NCBI GenBank assembly: GCA_027627225.1
Contig: CM051034.1
Coordinates: 41,645,048-41,709,047, forward strand
Direction: 5' to 3'
DNA: 64,000 nucleotides
Source: Congeria kusceri
Taxonomy: Eukaryota > Mollusca > Bivalvia > Myida > Dreissenidae
Under the pieces are notes generated by a model. That model had not been told where the DNA came from and ran no database searches. It worked only from the letters and a program-made list of their open reading frames with translations. The translations under genes and the position numbers were made by a program. Of this stretch, positions 48,385-59,927 are shown in pieces. Each line of letters begins with the position of its first letter. The first letter of the stretch is position 1.

Positions 48385-48652
48385 TGAGGCGTGTCTTGGG
48401 AAAACCCGTTTTAATGCATTTCCTTAAAGTGTCGTCCTGGATCAGCCTTTGCAGTCTGCACAGGCTAATCCAGGACGACACTTTCCGCTTTTATGGTATT
48501 TTCTGTTTTAAGGAATTCTCTTCTACACATAAATCTACTGGAGGCGGAAAATGTTGTCCCGGATAAGCTTGTGCGGACTGCACAGGCTGATCCAGGACAA
48601 CGCTTTACGCACATGCATTATGGTAAGCCCGGGTTTCCCAAGACACACCACA
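48385..48652. mobile_element. Palindromic MITE copy 10, full length
   Basis: At 268 bp the longest copy, with TA flanks. Both internal hairpins are present (GATCAGCCTTTGCAGTCTGC left; GATAAGCTTGTGCGGACTGC right) around the centre TTTATGGTATTTTCTG. The right tip has TGTGGTGTG for TGAGGCGTG. Confidence 0.92.
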
Positions 48653-48812
48653 TATTTTGCTGCATTTGTAAGCCATTATTTATGTCGGAATGAAAGTTAA
48701 TGATCATCCAACCTCGGAATGAACAGTAAATTGGAATGTTTCTCACATGTTTTACAGCAGCTTTTTGTAAAGGCCTCACATCTTCCACCTAATACAAGAC
48801 AGTTGAAAAGAA

Positions 48813-50048
48813 ACAAGAAACGTGGAAATTCCACTAAAACCAAATTTTTCGAACGAATGCATAAAAGCCAGCACAATAATGAAAGAAAGTTCTGGGTGCC
48901 AGGTGAGGGTCATACACCTATGGCTAGGAAATGGTGACCTTGACCTTGCAATCCAAAGCAAGGTATCAATATAAGATACCTACATTTGAATTTTCATTAA
49001 TATATCTAAATTTGTTCTCAAGTTAGTGGAATTTTTTTTATTTTTAGAAATGGTGACCTTGACCCCACCCACCCCATATGCAATCGCAAGCGAGGTGTAG
49101 ATATATGGTATCTACATATAAAGTTTCATTAAAATATCTCGATTCGTTCTCTAGGTATTGAGCGAAATCTGTTTGTTTATTTTTAGCAATGGTGACCTTG
49201 AACCCACCCACCCTATATGCATTCCCATGCGAGGTCTCAATATTTATTGAGCAGAAACCATTTTTCTATTTTTAGTAACGGTGACCTAGACCCTGACCCA
49301 CCTACCCCATATGCAACCCAAAGCAAGGTCTCGATACAACGTATCTATGTATGAAGTTTCATTACAATATCTCAATTCGTTCTCAAGTTATTACGAGGAA
49401 ACCGTTTTTTTATTTTTAGTAACAATGACCTTGACCTTGACCCTACCCAACCCATATCCAATTCCAAGCGAGGTCTCGATACAACGTATCTATGTATGAA
49501 GTTTCATTACAATATCTCAATTCGTTCTCAAGTTATTAAGAGGAAACCGTTTTTTTCTTTTCAGTAACAGTGACCTTTAACCCCATCGACCCTAAATGCA
49601 ATCCCAAGCGAGGTCTCAATATAAGGTATGAAGTTTCATTAAAATATCAAGTTATTGAGCGGAAACCGTTTTTCTATTTTTAGTAACAGTGACCTTAACC
49701 TTGACCCCACCCACCCCACATGCAATCACAAGTGAGGTCTCGATATAAGGAACCTATGTATTAACTTTCATTAAAATACCTTAATGCGTTCTCAAGTTAT
49801 TGAAACGCAAACCGTGTTCTATTTTTAGTAACAGTGACCTTGACCCCACCCCATTTGCAATCCAAAGCGAGGTCTCGATATCAGGTATCTATGAATGAAA
49901 TTTCATTACAATAGCTCAATGCGTTCTTGAGTTAGAGAGCGGAAACGAAAAGTTGACGCCGCCACCCCCGCCTGCCCGCCCACCCACCTGCTTGCAGACC
50001 GCCCATCCACCCACCCACCCACCCACCCGGAAGAAAAATTGGGTTAAC
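48813..50048 (-). mobile_element. Helentron-like element, GACCTTGACC core (G3)
   Basis: Tip ACAAGAAAC, hairpin GTGGAAATTCCAC, then AACCAAATTTTTCGAAC; the right end GGAAGAAAAATTGGGTT is its inverse. About seven core units of about 142 bp hold GGTGACCTTGACC, AAGCGAGGTCTCGATA and AAGTTTCATTACAATATCTC. A CCAC-rich run at about 49990-50028 precedes the tail. The core resembles G1 although tip, hairpin and end repeat differ, i.e. shared core with different ends. Confidence 0.62.
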
Positions 50049-50580
50049 AAATATTTCATTCACTGTTGCATTATTACATGCAGTACCTATGCAAGTGGTG
50101 GTTAATAGATACCTGCCACAAAATTATGTGTGCTTAACCTTGATTTTCTGATGCTGAGTGGCCCAAAGTAATTTCTTGGCTAAATTTTGCACAACATGGA
50201 AACCAATAGCCATGAACATTTGCCATATTTCACAGTGTTCCATTATTTCAAAGAAATAAACTGTAATGGATAAAGTACCACTTGCAATTAGTCTAATTCA
50301 TGAGACGTGCAGCGAATTTAGTGTTACTTTTTATATATAGGGCTAAATTTTGCTGGAACATCTCATCGCCGAAAGACCATTTATGTGGTGGAAACCGAAA
50401 AGTTTAAATTTTCATAAATTCCGACATTATCTGCGACAATAAAGTTATATATCAACGTATTTTACTGAAACAACACCTAAACTGCTTAACATGTGCCGAA
50501 ATTTACCTAGGAAATGCGTTTTATTCCGATTTAAACTTTCGTATAAATCTACATTCATGTACAGTCCACAATGTTTGCCT
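50049..50580. other. AT-rich stretch, nothing identified
   Basis: No repeat or frame of note. Confidence 0.4.
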
Positions 50581-50599
50581 TGTTTAACCCTTCAAATAT

Positions 50600-50804
50600 G
50601 CTTCAACCAATCGGATGATGAATGATAAAATTGAATGACCAATCGAAATGACGCAATCGTTTCAGTGTAGCAGAATATCGTTTCAAGTTTACACAGTGGA
50701 GGACAGCGAGATGTGTTAAAAATGCAACAGTGTGTAGGTTTAAATGGAAGTGTTATTGTACACATATTTATGAAACATTATCGAGGAACAAATTTTCTTT
50801 GCAG
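50600..50804 (+). promoter_or_regulatory. Possible promoter and first exon
   Basis: Two CCAAT boxes (50607-50611, 50639-50643) and TGACGCAAT (50649-50657, ATF/C-EBP type) precede a stretch that ends in TTTGCAG|GTATGT, a strong splice donor after 50804. A frame from ATG at 50770 (MKHYRGTNFLC) would run into that donor. No acceptor or downstream exon was identified, and upstream ATGs are closed by stops. The spacing suits a TATA-less promoter, but chance is possible. Confidence 0.2.
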
Positions 50805-50936
50805 GTATGTAAATTTTATTAAGAAATATTAATGCTAACCATGCCATTTCAGCACACGAAAGTAGCGACGAAATTCCTGTCGCTACTCTGTTGATATATA
50901 GGGAGAAATTTCCGCCACAGAATTGGTCTTTCCTAG

Positions 50937-50999
50937 GTTAGGCCCTCCAGCCAATATTGCCCATATAAAAAGTAGCTCAATATTGGCACAGGGCCTAAC
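50937..50999. repeat. 63-base hairpin, paired in two blocks
   Basis: GTTAGGCCC and GGGCCTAAC, and inside them CCAATATTG and CAATATTGG, are perfect inverted pairs of nine bases each, separated by small internal loops (TCCAG; CACA) around an 18-base loop. This would fold as a strong stem in RNA or extruded DNA. It resembles a microRNA precursor or the stem of a small foldback element; nothing decides between them. Confidence 0.75.
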
Positions 51000-51077
51000 T
51001 CGTTATGCTACACTCGCAATCTGCTATCCAAATATACCAGAATGGAAACAATATGCTATAATTTACCAGGGGTGGCG

Positions 51078-51188
51078 AAATCAATTGTCCGTATTTACCC
51101 AGCTTGTCCCAGACCATGCAAGGACAAGTCTTAATTTGTATGGACAAATAGCAACAGGCATTTGTCAACAATGGACAAGTAAGGCAAC
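51078..51188 (+). repeat. Dispersed repeat, copy 1 of 2
   Basis: AATTGTCCGTATTTACCCAG, CAGCTTGTCCCAGA and TTGTATGGACAA recur at 63147-63255 in the same order and orientation. Both copies lie close to a long hairpin (50937; 63258). It falls in a 96-codon frame (50923-51213) that I do not recognise; weak amino-acid similarity (LYGQ.T) persists in the second copy, but that copy has no long frame. Confidence 0.55.
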
Positions 51189-52409
51189 ATCACATTTCAC
51201 TACCCATGTTTAATAAATGCAAGTAGTTTTCCTGTTGAAAGAAAATTGCTCTCGGTAATCATAGTAAAAAAAGTGCAGACTCCCTAGAAATATACTCTAT
51301 TCTAAGGAAACTGCGACTGATGGTTCAGACTCAGACTGAAGAGAAGAATGGCCACCAGAGAACCTCATCTGTAGTAATTACCCAGCAGACCAGACAGGTA
51401 TCATCTATCAGTGTCCCTCATTCAGTCACTGTAGCCTTGAAACAAATATTATGATACACAAATATAACTATCTATCACTGAATGCCACAGCTTTTTTTTC
51501 TGGTATAAGTCTTTGAGTTAGCAATAAACAAAATAATATTTCAATGATCAATTATGAAGAATCTGAATAATAATAATCATTAAGAGGGGGGGGGGGTTGA
51601 GCTGTACGGTACCAAGTTTATTACTGAAAACTCAATTCATTAATACCTGACAGGAAGAGCACAGAACATGCAAAATTAATAACAATGCATAATCATCTTC
51701 TAATGAACATGAATTCATTCAATTATAAACATTCTTTCCACTCAAATGGTCAGAAGTGTGTAAACCTACAAAACAACTTCACAAGTTATGGAAAACAATA
51801 GCGATCGTTTCATATAACACGCTATGTTTAAGGATACGGTCTGCGGGAAAACAACAGTGTCACCATATTGACAGTAATAAAGGATTTGAGAGGCGGGGGT
51901 CCAAAGATCTGTCTCATCAATTCAATCAACCCATGGCTGCAATCAGTCACAAATGAGTCTGCTCTTGCAGACAGAAAAGATTGGTACAGGAGATCCACTA
52001 CATTATTATTTTTTATTTATTCATTAAAATATTGTGATATTTCCAAGTCTTCTGGACAAATAATAACATGTTGTAATAAGGATACTTCAAATTAAACAAT
52101 TCATTGGTTCACTCTAGACCCAATTATAATAAATGTCAAATAACTTGCAAAGGTAAAGAGGTTTCACAACCCAGATTCGAGCCCCTGCTACACCCTAACC
52201 TACAGTACTAACTTGTCTCTCGTATGTGACATTAAACCATGGTGCAGTGTACTAGGTGCTTCACACTGGGCAGTAAAAGACCAATGATTGCCTCTGGAAC
52301 GGGTGGGGGGGGGGGGCGTCTCCTGTATCTTGCACTATCCCCTGTAACTCAACTAACAAGCCTTCTGAGGGCGAAAGCTATATGGGAGAGAATCCTGGTG
52401 AACTCCAAA
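51189..52409. other. AT-rich stretch with poly-G runs
   Basis: G runs at about 51587-51597 and 52302-52315. Chance frames of 60-85 codons with no domains. No element boundary before 52410. Confidence 0.4.
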
Positions 52410-53891
52410 CAAGAAATGTCTTTAAAAAAGACAATCGGCGTTGAAATTAATATTGAGATGTCATTTAAAAATAACCTAAACAGACGGCCAAGATAATCGG
52501 TTACGTGACTTCTCAGACCCCAGATTTTTTGGTCCCCACCAATATTAGGAGACTTATTGGACCCCAGATTTTTCGGACACTATAAGAAAACTACTCGGAC
52601 CCAACAGTTAATTTGAGATAAATTTATTAATTTAAAAATTAAATAAAATTATCATTAATATATAAGCTGTGAATAAACCAATCATATAACTCCATGTTTC
52701 CACCAGTGGTATATGAATAACCAAAATAATTTAGGTTAACATAATTGTTATCTGAATTTGTCAACTCAATTAAACAAATTAACAATGTAAGAAAATAATT
52801 TTGAGAATGAATTAAAATTATTATGTATCAGACGAGTCTATATAGTTATTTATAGTACAGGTAATATACCATTCATGTTAGTTATCTAATATAATAACGA
52901 TTTGAAGTCAAATAAGCATTTATACTGTGTATCCCAATAAAAAGCAATAGTCAGGGAACATTCAGTGATTTTTGAAATGTTGGGACTTTATTTTTGATAA
53001 CGCAACCATAAAAATTCATTAGACTTTGACGATTTTAAATTATATCAGTAGAAATATGCTATATCAGGGGTTCCTGTGTACAATTAGTATTGCAAATTGT
53101 GTATTCATGCTACGCGAATAACAATTTTCGACGTGTTCCGAATCTTCTTTCATAACATTTTATCTACAGAAAATGTAGCATCTTTTTATAGATTAAATAA
53201 CATCTACTGGAGAAGTTGATAGAAAGATGCAATTATAAATAATCGTTTATAAATCGTAACCACAATTTTAATTCAAGTTAACAGTAAGTTTATAAATATA
53301 AATTCCCCATTTATCAAAATTTTAGGTTTATGATTCTCTGAACGCTATTATTGACGCATGTACGAGTATATTAACACAGCTATACAACGGTTGCTAGCTA
53401 TGCGTGCTATTTTTAGAATGACACTACTGATTCTGGAATGCGATGAACTCGCTAGAATCAATGGGCTACATGGAACGGCAACACTGTGAATGAGATTTAT
53501 TAATGGGAACATTGCACAATTGCTATTTATAGAGCGTATACCGCTTATATAAATGTTGGCTAAACAAAATAGTCATTTCGTTACGGGAATGAATATAGCA
53601 TTCTGTTTATGGCATACAATGAGAAAATACGTTCATAACAGCCTCAGCTCTAAAGTATATGTAGAAGATATGCTTATAACTTCATTTTAACCGCTTATGT
53701 AAACAATTATGTAAATTTGTAATCCCCAAAAGTATGCAACAGTTATTGGTATACGTTAAACCATTGTTTGAAGTTTGCATTCCCAAGAATTATAAAATTT
53801 GCCCAATTCTATTGGTATTCAATTTTCCCGCTGCTTAATTATCGCAAGAAAATCTGGGTCAAAAGTGATCTTAGACAGCTACGCCCGAAAA
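52410..53891 (-). mobile_element. 1.48 kb Helentron-like element, copy C
   Basis: Same orientation and nearly the same sequence as the copy at 10472: ACAAGAAATG, hairpin TGTCTTTAAAAAAGACA, ATCGGCGTTG at the left and TACGCCCGAAAA at the right. Differences are scattered substitutions and a few one- to two-base indels. No frame of 60 codons lies within it. The flanks are unrelated to those of the other copies. Confidence 0.72.
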
Positions 53892-54073
53892 CATTAACTA
53901 CATCTACTTAACTCAATTAAAAATGCTATCAAGTGTGACAACCAGACTGAGAGCAGGTGCAGTCATAGCTGTTTAGTCAAGGTGTGAAATGCATTTAGAG
54001 ATCAAGGTTTAGTCAGGACATGTTAGTTTGAAATATTGAACCGTCGAAACGGCAGTGATCTCCAAGAAATAAA

Positions 54074-54335
54074 TGAGGCTTGTCGTGGGAAACCCGGGCT
54101 TAATGCATGTGCGTAAAGTGTCGTCCCCGATAAACCTGTGCAGTCCGCACAGGCTTATCCAGGATGGCACTTTATGCCTACAGTGGATTTATGTTTAGAA
54201 GAGACTTCCTTGAAACAGAAAATACCATAAAAGCGGAAAAAGTTGTCCCAGATCAGCCTGTGTGGAATGCACAGACTGATCCAGAACGACACTTTACGCA
54301 GATGCATGAAGCCCAGTTTTACCAAACACGCCTCA
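54074..54335. mobile_element. Palindromic MITE copy 11
   Basis: Complete, 262 bp. AA lies on both sides; an A/T extension of the palindrome would give AA and TT, so this copy supports a real two-base duplication. The right hairpin (GATCAGCCTGTGTGGAATGC) is intact. Confidence 0.92.
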
Positions 54336-54565
54336 AATATTCTTATGGTTAGTGTCAGAATACAGTATAATCTCTTTATAAGGCTAACTTAGCACTATCT
54401 TTGGTTACTCAAATTTCAAATTCCTTACTGGATACTCAAATTTCTGAATATATTTGAAAATGAAACATAATTTCACAATTTCTGAGCAAATTTTTCTAAA
54501 CCAAAGCTTCTCTTTTTTGTGAAATGAAACAAATTGGCTAACAATTTCTTAGTGCAAAACTAGCA

Positions 54566-55560
54566 GTAAGAAACATGGAAATTCCATGAAAACCAAAGTT
54601 TTTGAACAAAATGCATTAAAATTAGCACAAACAGAAAATTTGTAGTAATGGTGACCTTGACCCCACCAACCCCATATGCAATCCCAAGCAAGGTTTCATA
54701 TAAGGTATCTACATAAAATTATAAGTGTCATTAAAATATGTCAATGTCTTCTCACGCTATTGCGCGGAAACTGTTTCTCTATTTTTAGAAATGGTGACCT
54801 TGACCCCACCCACCCCATATGCAATCTCAAGCGAGATCTAGATATAAGATATCAATGTATGAAGTTTCATTAAAATATATCTATGTGTTCTCAAGCTATT
54901 GAGCGGAAACTTTATTTTTATTTTTAGTAACGGTGACCTCGACCTTGAACCCACCCACCCTATACGCAATCCCAAGCGAGGTCTCAATATAAGGTATCTA
55001 TGTATGAAGTTTCATTAAAATATCTCAATGTGTTCTCAAGCTATTGAGCGGAAATCGTTTTTCTATTTTTAGTAACAGTGACCTTGACGCCATCACCCCA
55101 TATGCAATCCCAAGCAAGGTCTCAATATAAAATATCTATGTATTAAGTTTCATTGAAATATCTCAATGCGTTATCAACTTATTGGGTGGAAACCGTTTTT
55201 CTATTTTTAGTAACGGTGACCTTGACCCCACCCACTCCATACTGAATCCCAAGCGAGGTCTTGATATAATGTATCTATTTATTAAGTTTCATAAAAAAGA
55301 ATATCATGAACCATTTTTCTGTTTTTATTAACAGTGACCTTGACCTTTACCCCATCCACACCATACGCAATCCCAAGCAAGCTCTCGATATAACGTATCT
55401 TTGATCTATGTGTTAAGTTTCATTAAAATATCTCAATACGTTTTCAAGTTATTACAAAAGCTCAATCCGTTCTCTAGTTCAAGATAGGCAACAAAAAGTT
55501 GACGCCGCCACTACGCCAACAGCTAGCCCGCCCAACCACATACCCCTATCTATTAACCGA
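54566..55560 (-). mobile_element. Helentron-like element, GACCTTGACC core (G4)
   Basis: The left tip GTAAGAAAC is a mutated ACAAGAAAC followed by the hairpin CATGGAAATTCCATG and AAAACCAAAGTTTTTGAAC, as in G3. Relative to G3 the outer stem pair changed from G-C to A-T on both sides. Six units of about 142 bp follow. The tail region (GTTGACGCCGCCAC) is present but the final inverse repeat is decayed. Confidence 0.58.
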
Positions 55561-55763
55561 AAAAGCAAAATGCATTTTGGTGCTATCGATTCAAATGTCT
55601 ATAAATTATTCAAGAAAGTCTGGCTTTTTAAAGACATTTCAATCAAGATTTAAGTGCAAACACATTAAAGCAAACTAATGTAAAGAATGAAATTTAATAT
55701 GCAACAAATCTTTTGGGAATGCATTTCCCTGCTATAAATGCACTTGCTGATGAGAAGGTTTTT

Positions 55764-56070
55764 AGACAGGATCGCTCACCTGACTCTAAGCAGTGTTGCA
55801 GTGACACATCCTATCTATGTATGCAAAAGTTACCAACCATAGTGGCTAATATTATTTAACCAATGATTTGTAGGAGCTACCCAATAAACATTTATAAGAG
55901 AAATTTTCTTGAAATTGGTACAATTGTTTTTAAAAAGAAGTTTTCAATACAGCCACAAAATGACAACTACCCCGCTCCCTGGCAGCCATGGTTTTTAACG
56001 GATCAAAACGTTTTTTTGTATTTTGATCGGTAAGATATCCATTAGAAACGATTTCTGCCAAGTTTAATCT
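55764..56070 (-). mobile_element. Remnant of a CTCACCTGAG Helentron-like element
   Basis: GATCGCTCACCTGACTCT and later CCCTGGCAGCCATGGTTTTT and ATATCCATTAGAA resemble the tip and GGCAGCCATG units of the element at 1235. Tip, hairpin and tail are missing; an old fragment. Confidence 0.45.
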
Positions 56071-57091
56071 TTATTACATATTTCTGGACTGCTGCTTTAA
56101 AGCAAATATTTCCATTTCCTTAAACCACTGCGTTAAACCTGTTCTTTTTTACCACTCCCAATAGACCCTTTTCACATTCCCGTTATCGAGTACTGTAGGA
56201 GTTGTCTCCCTTGATAAACCGAATAACGAATTAGGCTGACGATGTATTGACTGTAATTGTCCATAAAGGAAAATAATGTTTAGTGGAGAAATTGTCCAAT
56301 AAACTTATAAAATGTTGGGGGTTTTTTCATTAAAGTTGTCTGTTTTATTCACTAAATTAAGTATAGGTGGATGTGTTTCAAATACTTAAATTATAATGCA
56401 AATAATGTAACAATCACAAATCTGCTAACGAAATGTTTGACATAATGATTATGTTACTTCATATTTGGATCTGAATTTTTAACGATTGAAATGTCTATAA
56501 TTGCTGAATTTATTGCAGTTTACATAATTAATTAATAATTAATTAATTAATTAATTAATATTTAATTAACAGAAGCAGTTCGTTTATTCCATATTCAGTG
56601 TCGGCTGAGGTAATTATATTGACAGCTTGACAATTACATATAACATTATTATTATTATTATAATTATTATTGTTATTATAATGCAGTATGTGCAAGAAAG
56701 TGATATCCCAGAGTATGCTTTTTTGTTCATTTGAGGGAATCAACTTACGAATTCTACCGATCGAGTTAACCAGAATTTATCAAAGACTTTTTTTCTTTGT
56801 ACTCTCTAATGATTGAGAACCCAAAAAAATATATGACTGAGAAATAAAACATCATTATTTAATATTTATTATCGTTTCTATATGTCTACAAACTTTGTAA
56901 ACAAACACATGTACATTCCACTGATAAACTATCATGAGTTCAACCAAATGATCAGGATAATTGCGAATAAAATTTTAAAAATTTCTGAAATAAACTTTTT
57001 TATCTTTTATTTTACATGATAATTATTTCACTTGTTATCAAGTAGATTCATGCAGTCAGTGACATAGCTGCCGAGACAATGACCCGTGTAT
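56071..57091. other. AT-rich stretch with microsatellites
   Basis: An ATTA repeat at about 56525-56566 and an ATT repeat at about 56643-56685. No gene or element end recognised. Confidence 0.6.
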
Positions 57092-58658
57092 TACAGTAGA
57101 TCACCGTTTTTTCGAACACCGTTAATCCGAATTCCTCGTTATTTCGAAGTTTTTTTTCCATCCCGATTTTTTCCTTCTTATTTTAATTATTATTTTCATG
57201 TTTAATATTCGAACTCCGTTATTTCGAATTATCGCTATTTCGAACCCATTAATCCGGTCCCAGCACCTGTTTGTCAGTGCATTTATCAATTGTTAATTTG
57301 AAGTGTTAATAATAGAGATGGAGATAATTTTCACACCTTTACTTAACCGTATCAGTTGTGACAGCATCTGCTCTCTGCTTAATTTTCACACCTTTCCGGA
57401 GTTAATACTCAATTTAACCAAGCTGTTGTGTTTGTATAATTAATGCGTGGCAAGCTATTGCTTTAACAAGACTGAATTGCAAACACGGATGTCAAAACGT
57501 TTCAGCAATTAGGCCAGGACTTTTTGATTTTACGGTTTACAAAACCGGCGAACATAAATTTTCCGAAAGTGAAAAAAAATAAAATTATAATTACGATTTT
57601 TTTTTTATCGATGGGGGACGAAACGTTCAAATTTTCTAAATATTTTGAGTACGAATATAATCATTTGCTCGGTAAGTCTGTTTACTTCCGTGAAACTGCT
57701 TTTTGTTTTTGACGGTATCACACGATGATTGCCGATGGAGATCAACAAATTGTTCCGGAATTTCACGGACAATTTTTTTAAGCAAGGCGTCCGCCGTTGT
57801 TTATGTACATGTATGCCATGTAAAACCCGTGTTTTCTACAAAAGAGTGCGAAATGTCTGCTGAAACACGACGTCACGTTCCACGCATGGAAAGCGTGTGT
57901 GTACCGATCATGTGCTTTACTAAATACAGGTCTTTAAAGACATTGGGTGTCCTAGTTTCCCGTCCAAGGAATGTTAATCCCATGCATGATTTTTGCAGGG
58001 AGAAATCCCGTTATTGTGGTTAGTGAAGTGTTTCAAGTTCGAGGGTCGTCTCATACATCTGTACTAGTATCCAAAATTGAACAAAAAGATTGGTACAGCA
58101 AATGGAGAAAAAATAGGTAAATTATAAACAAATTGGCGTGGTTTTTCCATGCAAATTTACTTATTGGTGGACAAAAAATTAGCAAGTGATTCTTAGTTCG
58201 TAAATTGTTTAATTTATTATATACTGTAAACTTCTAATAATTTTCAACATGTTTAATAGACGGCCCTTAAAATGACTTGTCCATTTGATGACAGTTAATA
58301 TTACCGTTAGAAGTACAGTTATTCATGGAAAGCATGAAACATAAGAAAATCAACACTGTTTTTAACAATAGAGTGACATTTGTCTTTAACATTTGACGCG
58401 CAGGCACGATGTGCACGAGGAAAATTTCCCGCCGTTTTTGCAAGAACAAAGCATGTATATAATATAAATATATTTTAATCAAGATCTTTACAATTAAACA
58501 ATTATCCAGTCAGTACTATTTTCAACAGCTGTAACGATTAAAACAGTGTTAAAACACTAAATACATGCCCATATTAATTAATCGAATAAAAAAGGCTCCA
58601 TAAGTAGATCGAGTGTAACCTAAAGATTCGAGAACGACGAGAATAGTGGGTTTGGACA

Positions 58659-58710
58659 TGACGTCACTGTGCGAATGTGATGCGCACTGGACATAAACAT
58701 CCGGAAAAAA
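58659..58710. promoter_or_regulatory. CRE and ETS-like sites
   Basis: TGACGTCA at 58659-58666 is a perfect CREB/ATF palindrome, followed about 35 bases later by ACATCCGGAAA, an ETS-type core. The pair may belong to a promoter inside the pogo-like element or to captured DNA. No exon could be linked to it. Confidence 0.3.
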
Positions 58711-59927
58711 TCATTACTTTCAGTTTCGCAACAACACTGATGCTTTTGCTTTTAAAAGGCTAGAGGTATGCCGTTCAAACGGTGATGTTTCGTTTATTTC
58801 ATTTCGTTTAAACTTGTAAAAAAAATTGAAAACATCTTAGCCTCAAATTTAATAGCTAAAACGTCATTTGACACATGCCGCAAAAAAATTTGATGTACGG
58901 AGGGGATACCCCTCCCTAACTCACCCCTCTCGGGACGTGGACGCCAAAAAAAATCCTGTGGAAGGCACTGGATGTATATTTTCAGGTGTCATTTGTAACA
59001 AATAATATCATTAGTAACAAGATCTTCTTGCGGGCACATCGAAACGAGGATGTGGGGACAGACAGCTTTGTCAAGTATACACTTAAAAGAGAAAGTCATG
59101 GTTGCACTTTGTTGATGATATATATTTTCGCGACACAATGAGAATTTCTTATTTGCCATGTATTTTGTTTCTGTCACAATTGTAATGCAATAATTTAACA
59201 CACACTGGCAGTTCAGTTTATATTTGATAAATTTCATATATACATGAAGATTTAGCATTTACACAGAGTTGAATATTTTAAAAAAAAATATGTTAAAACT
59301 GGTTTCTCATTTGGATTTTCTCTTGATATAGTTAAATTTAATATGTTTTTCGAGACCTCACAGCAATTATTTTCAAAATTTGCGTTGTGTGGTTAGATTA
59401 AGCTCGTTTTGCAAGGTCTGTGTTTGGGCAGTTGTGGATTCCAGTCCTGCACAGGTTAAAAAGGCATCTCACTTTACATTTTGTAAATCCATACAAGTAT
59501 ACAACTTTGTGGTAAAATCAATTTTAATGATGCCGTTAAAATATATGCATCTATTAAACTTGTTTACTCTGTAAAATTCATAAATACAAATGGTTAAACT
59601 GCATATATAACATTGGTGTAATAAAACAGTTTATACCATGTTTGACGTCTTATTCTAACTTCACATAATAGTGTGTTTTAATGTTGATATTGTTATTAAT
59701 TATAAATTGCTAATGGGAAATCGTTCGTTGTGTTAAGATTTGAACACTTTTTTTTTTCTTTTTTTTTTTCGACCTGCCAGTGGACATGTTCCCCAAAAAT
59801 TTTTGTAAACCAGAAAATAAAAAAGGACTGGCCTTACTAGGTTGCTGTATTTAAGTTAGAGACTTGCATTTGCCATATCATATACTCTGGAGAAGGGCCC
59901 GGTAACCAACCCGGGGGGATATCCGGA

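Noticed and set aside
10472..53891. Three 1.48 kb repeats as LTR-retrotransposon long terminal repeats
   Set aside because: They lie in mixed orientation, lack TG...CA ends, primer-binding site and polypurine tract, and no gag or pol sequence lies between them.
57524..58023. Two frames (62 and 106 codons) as host exons
   Set aside because: No recognised domain or consistent splice signals; they lie inside the pogo-like element.
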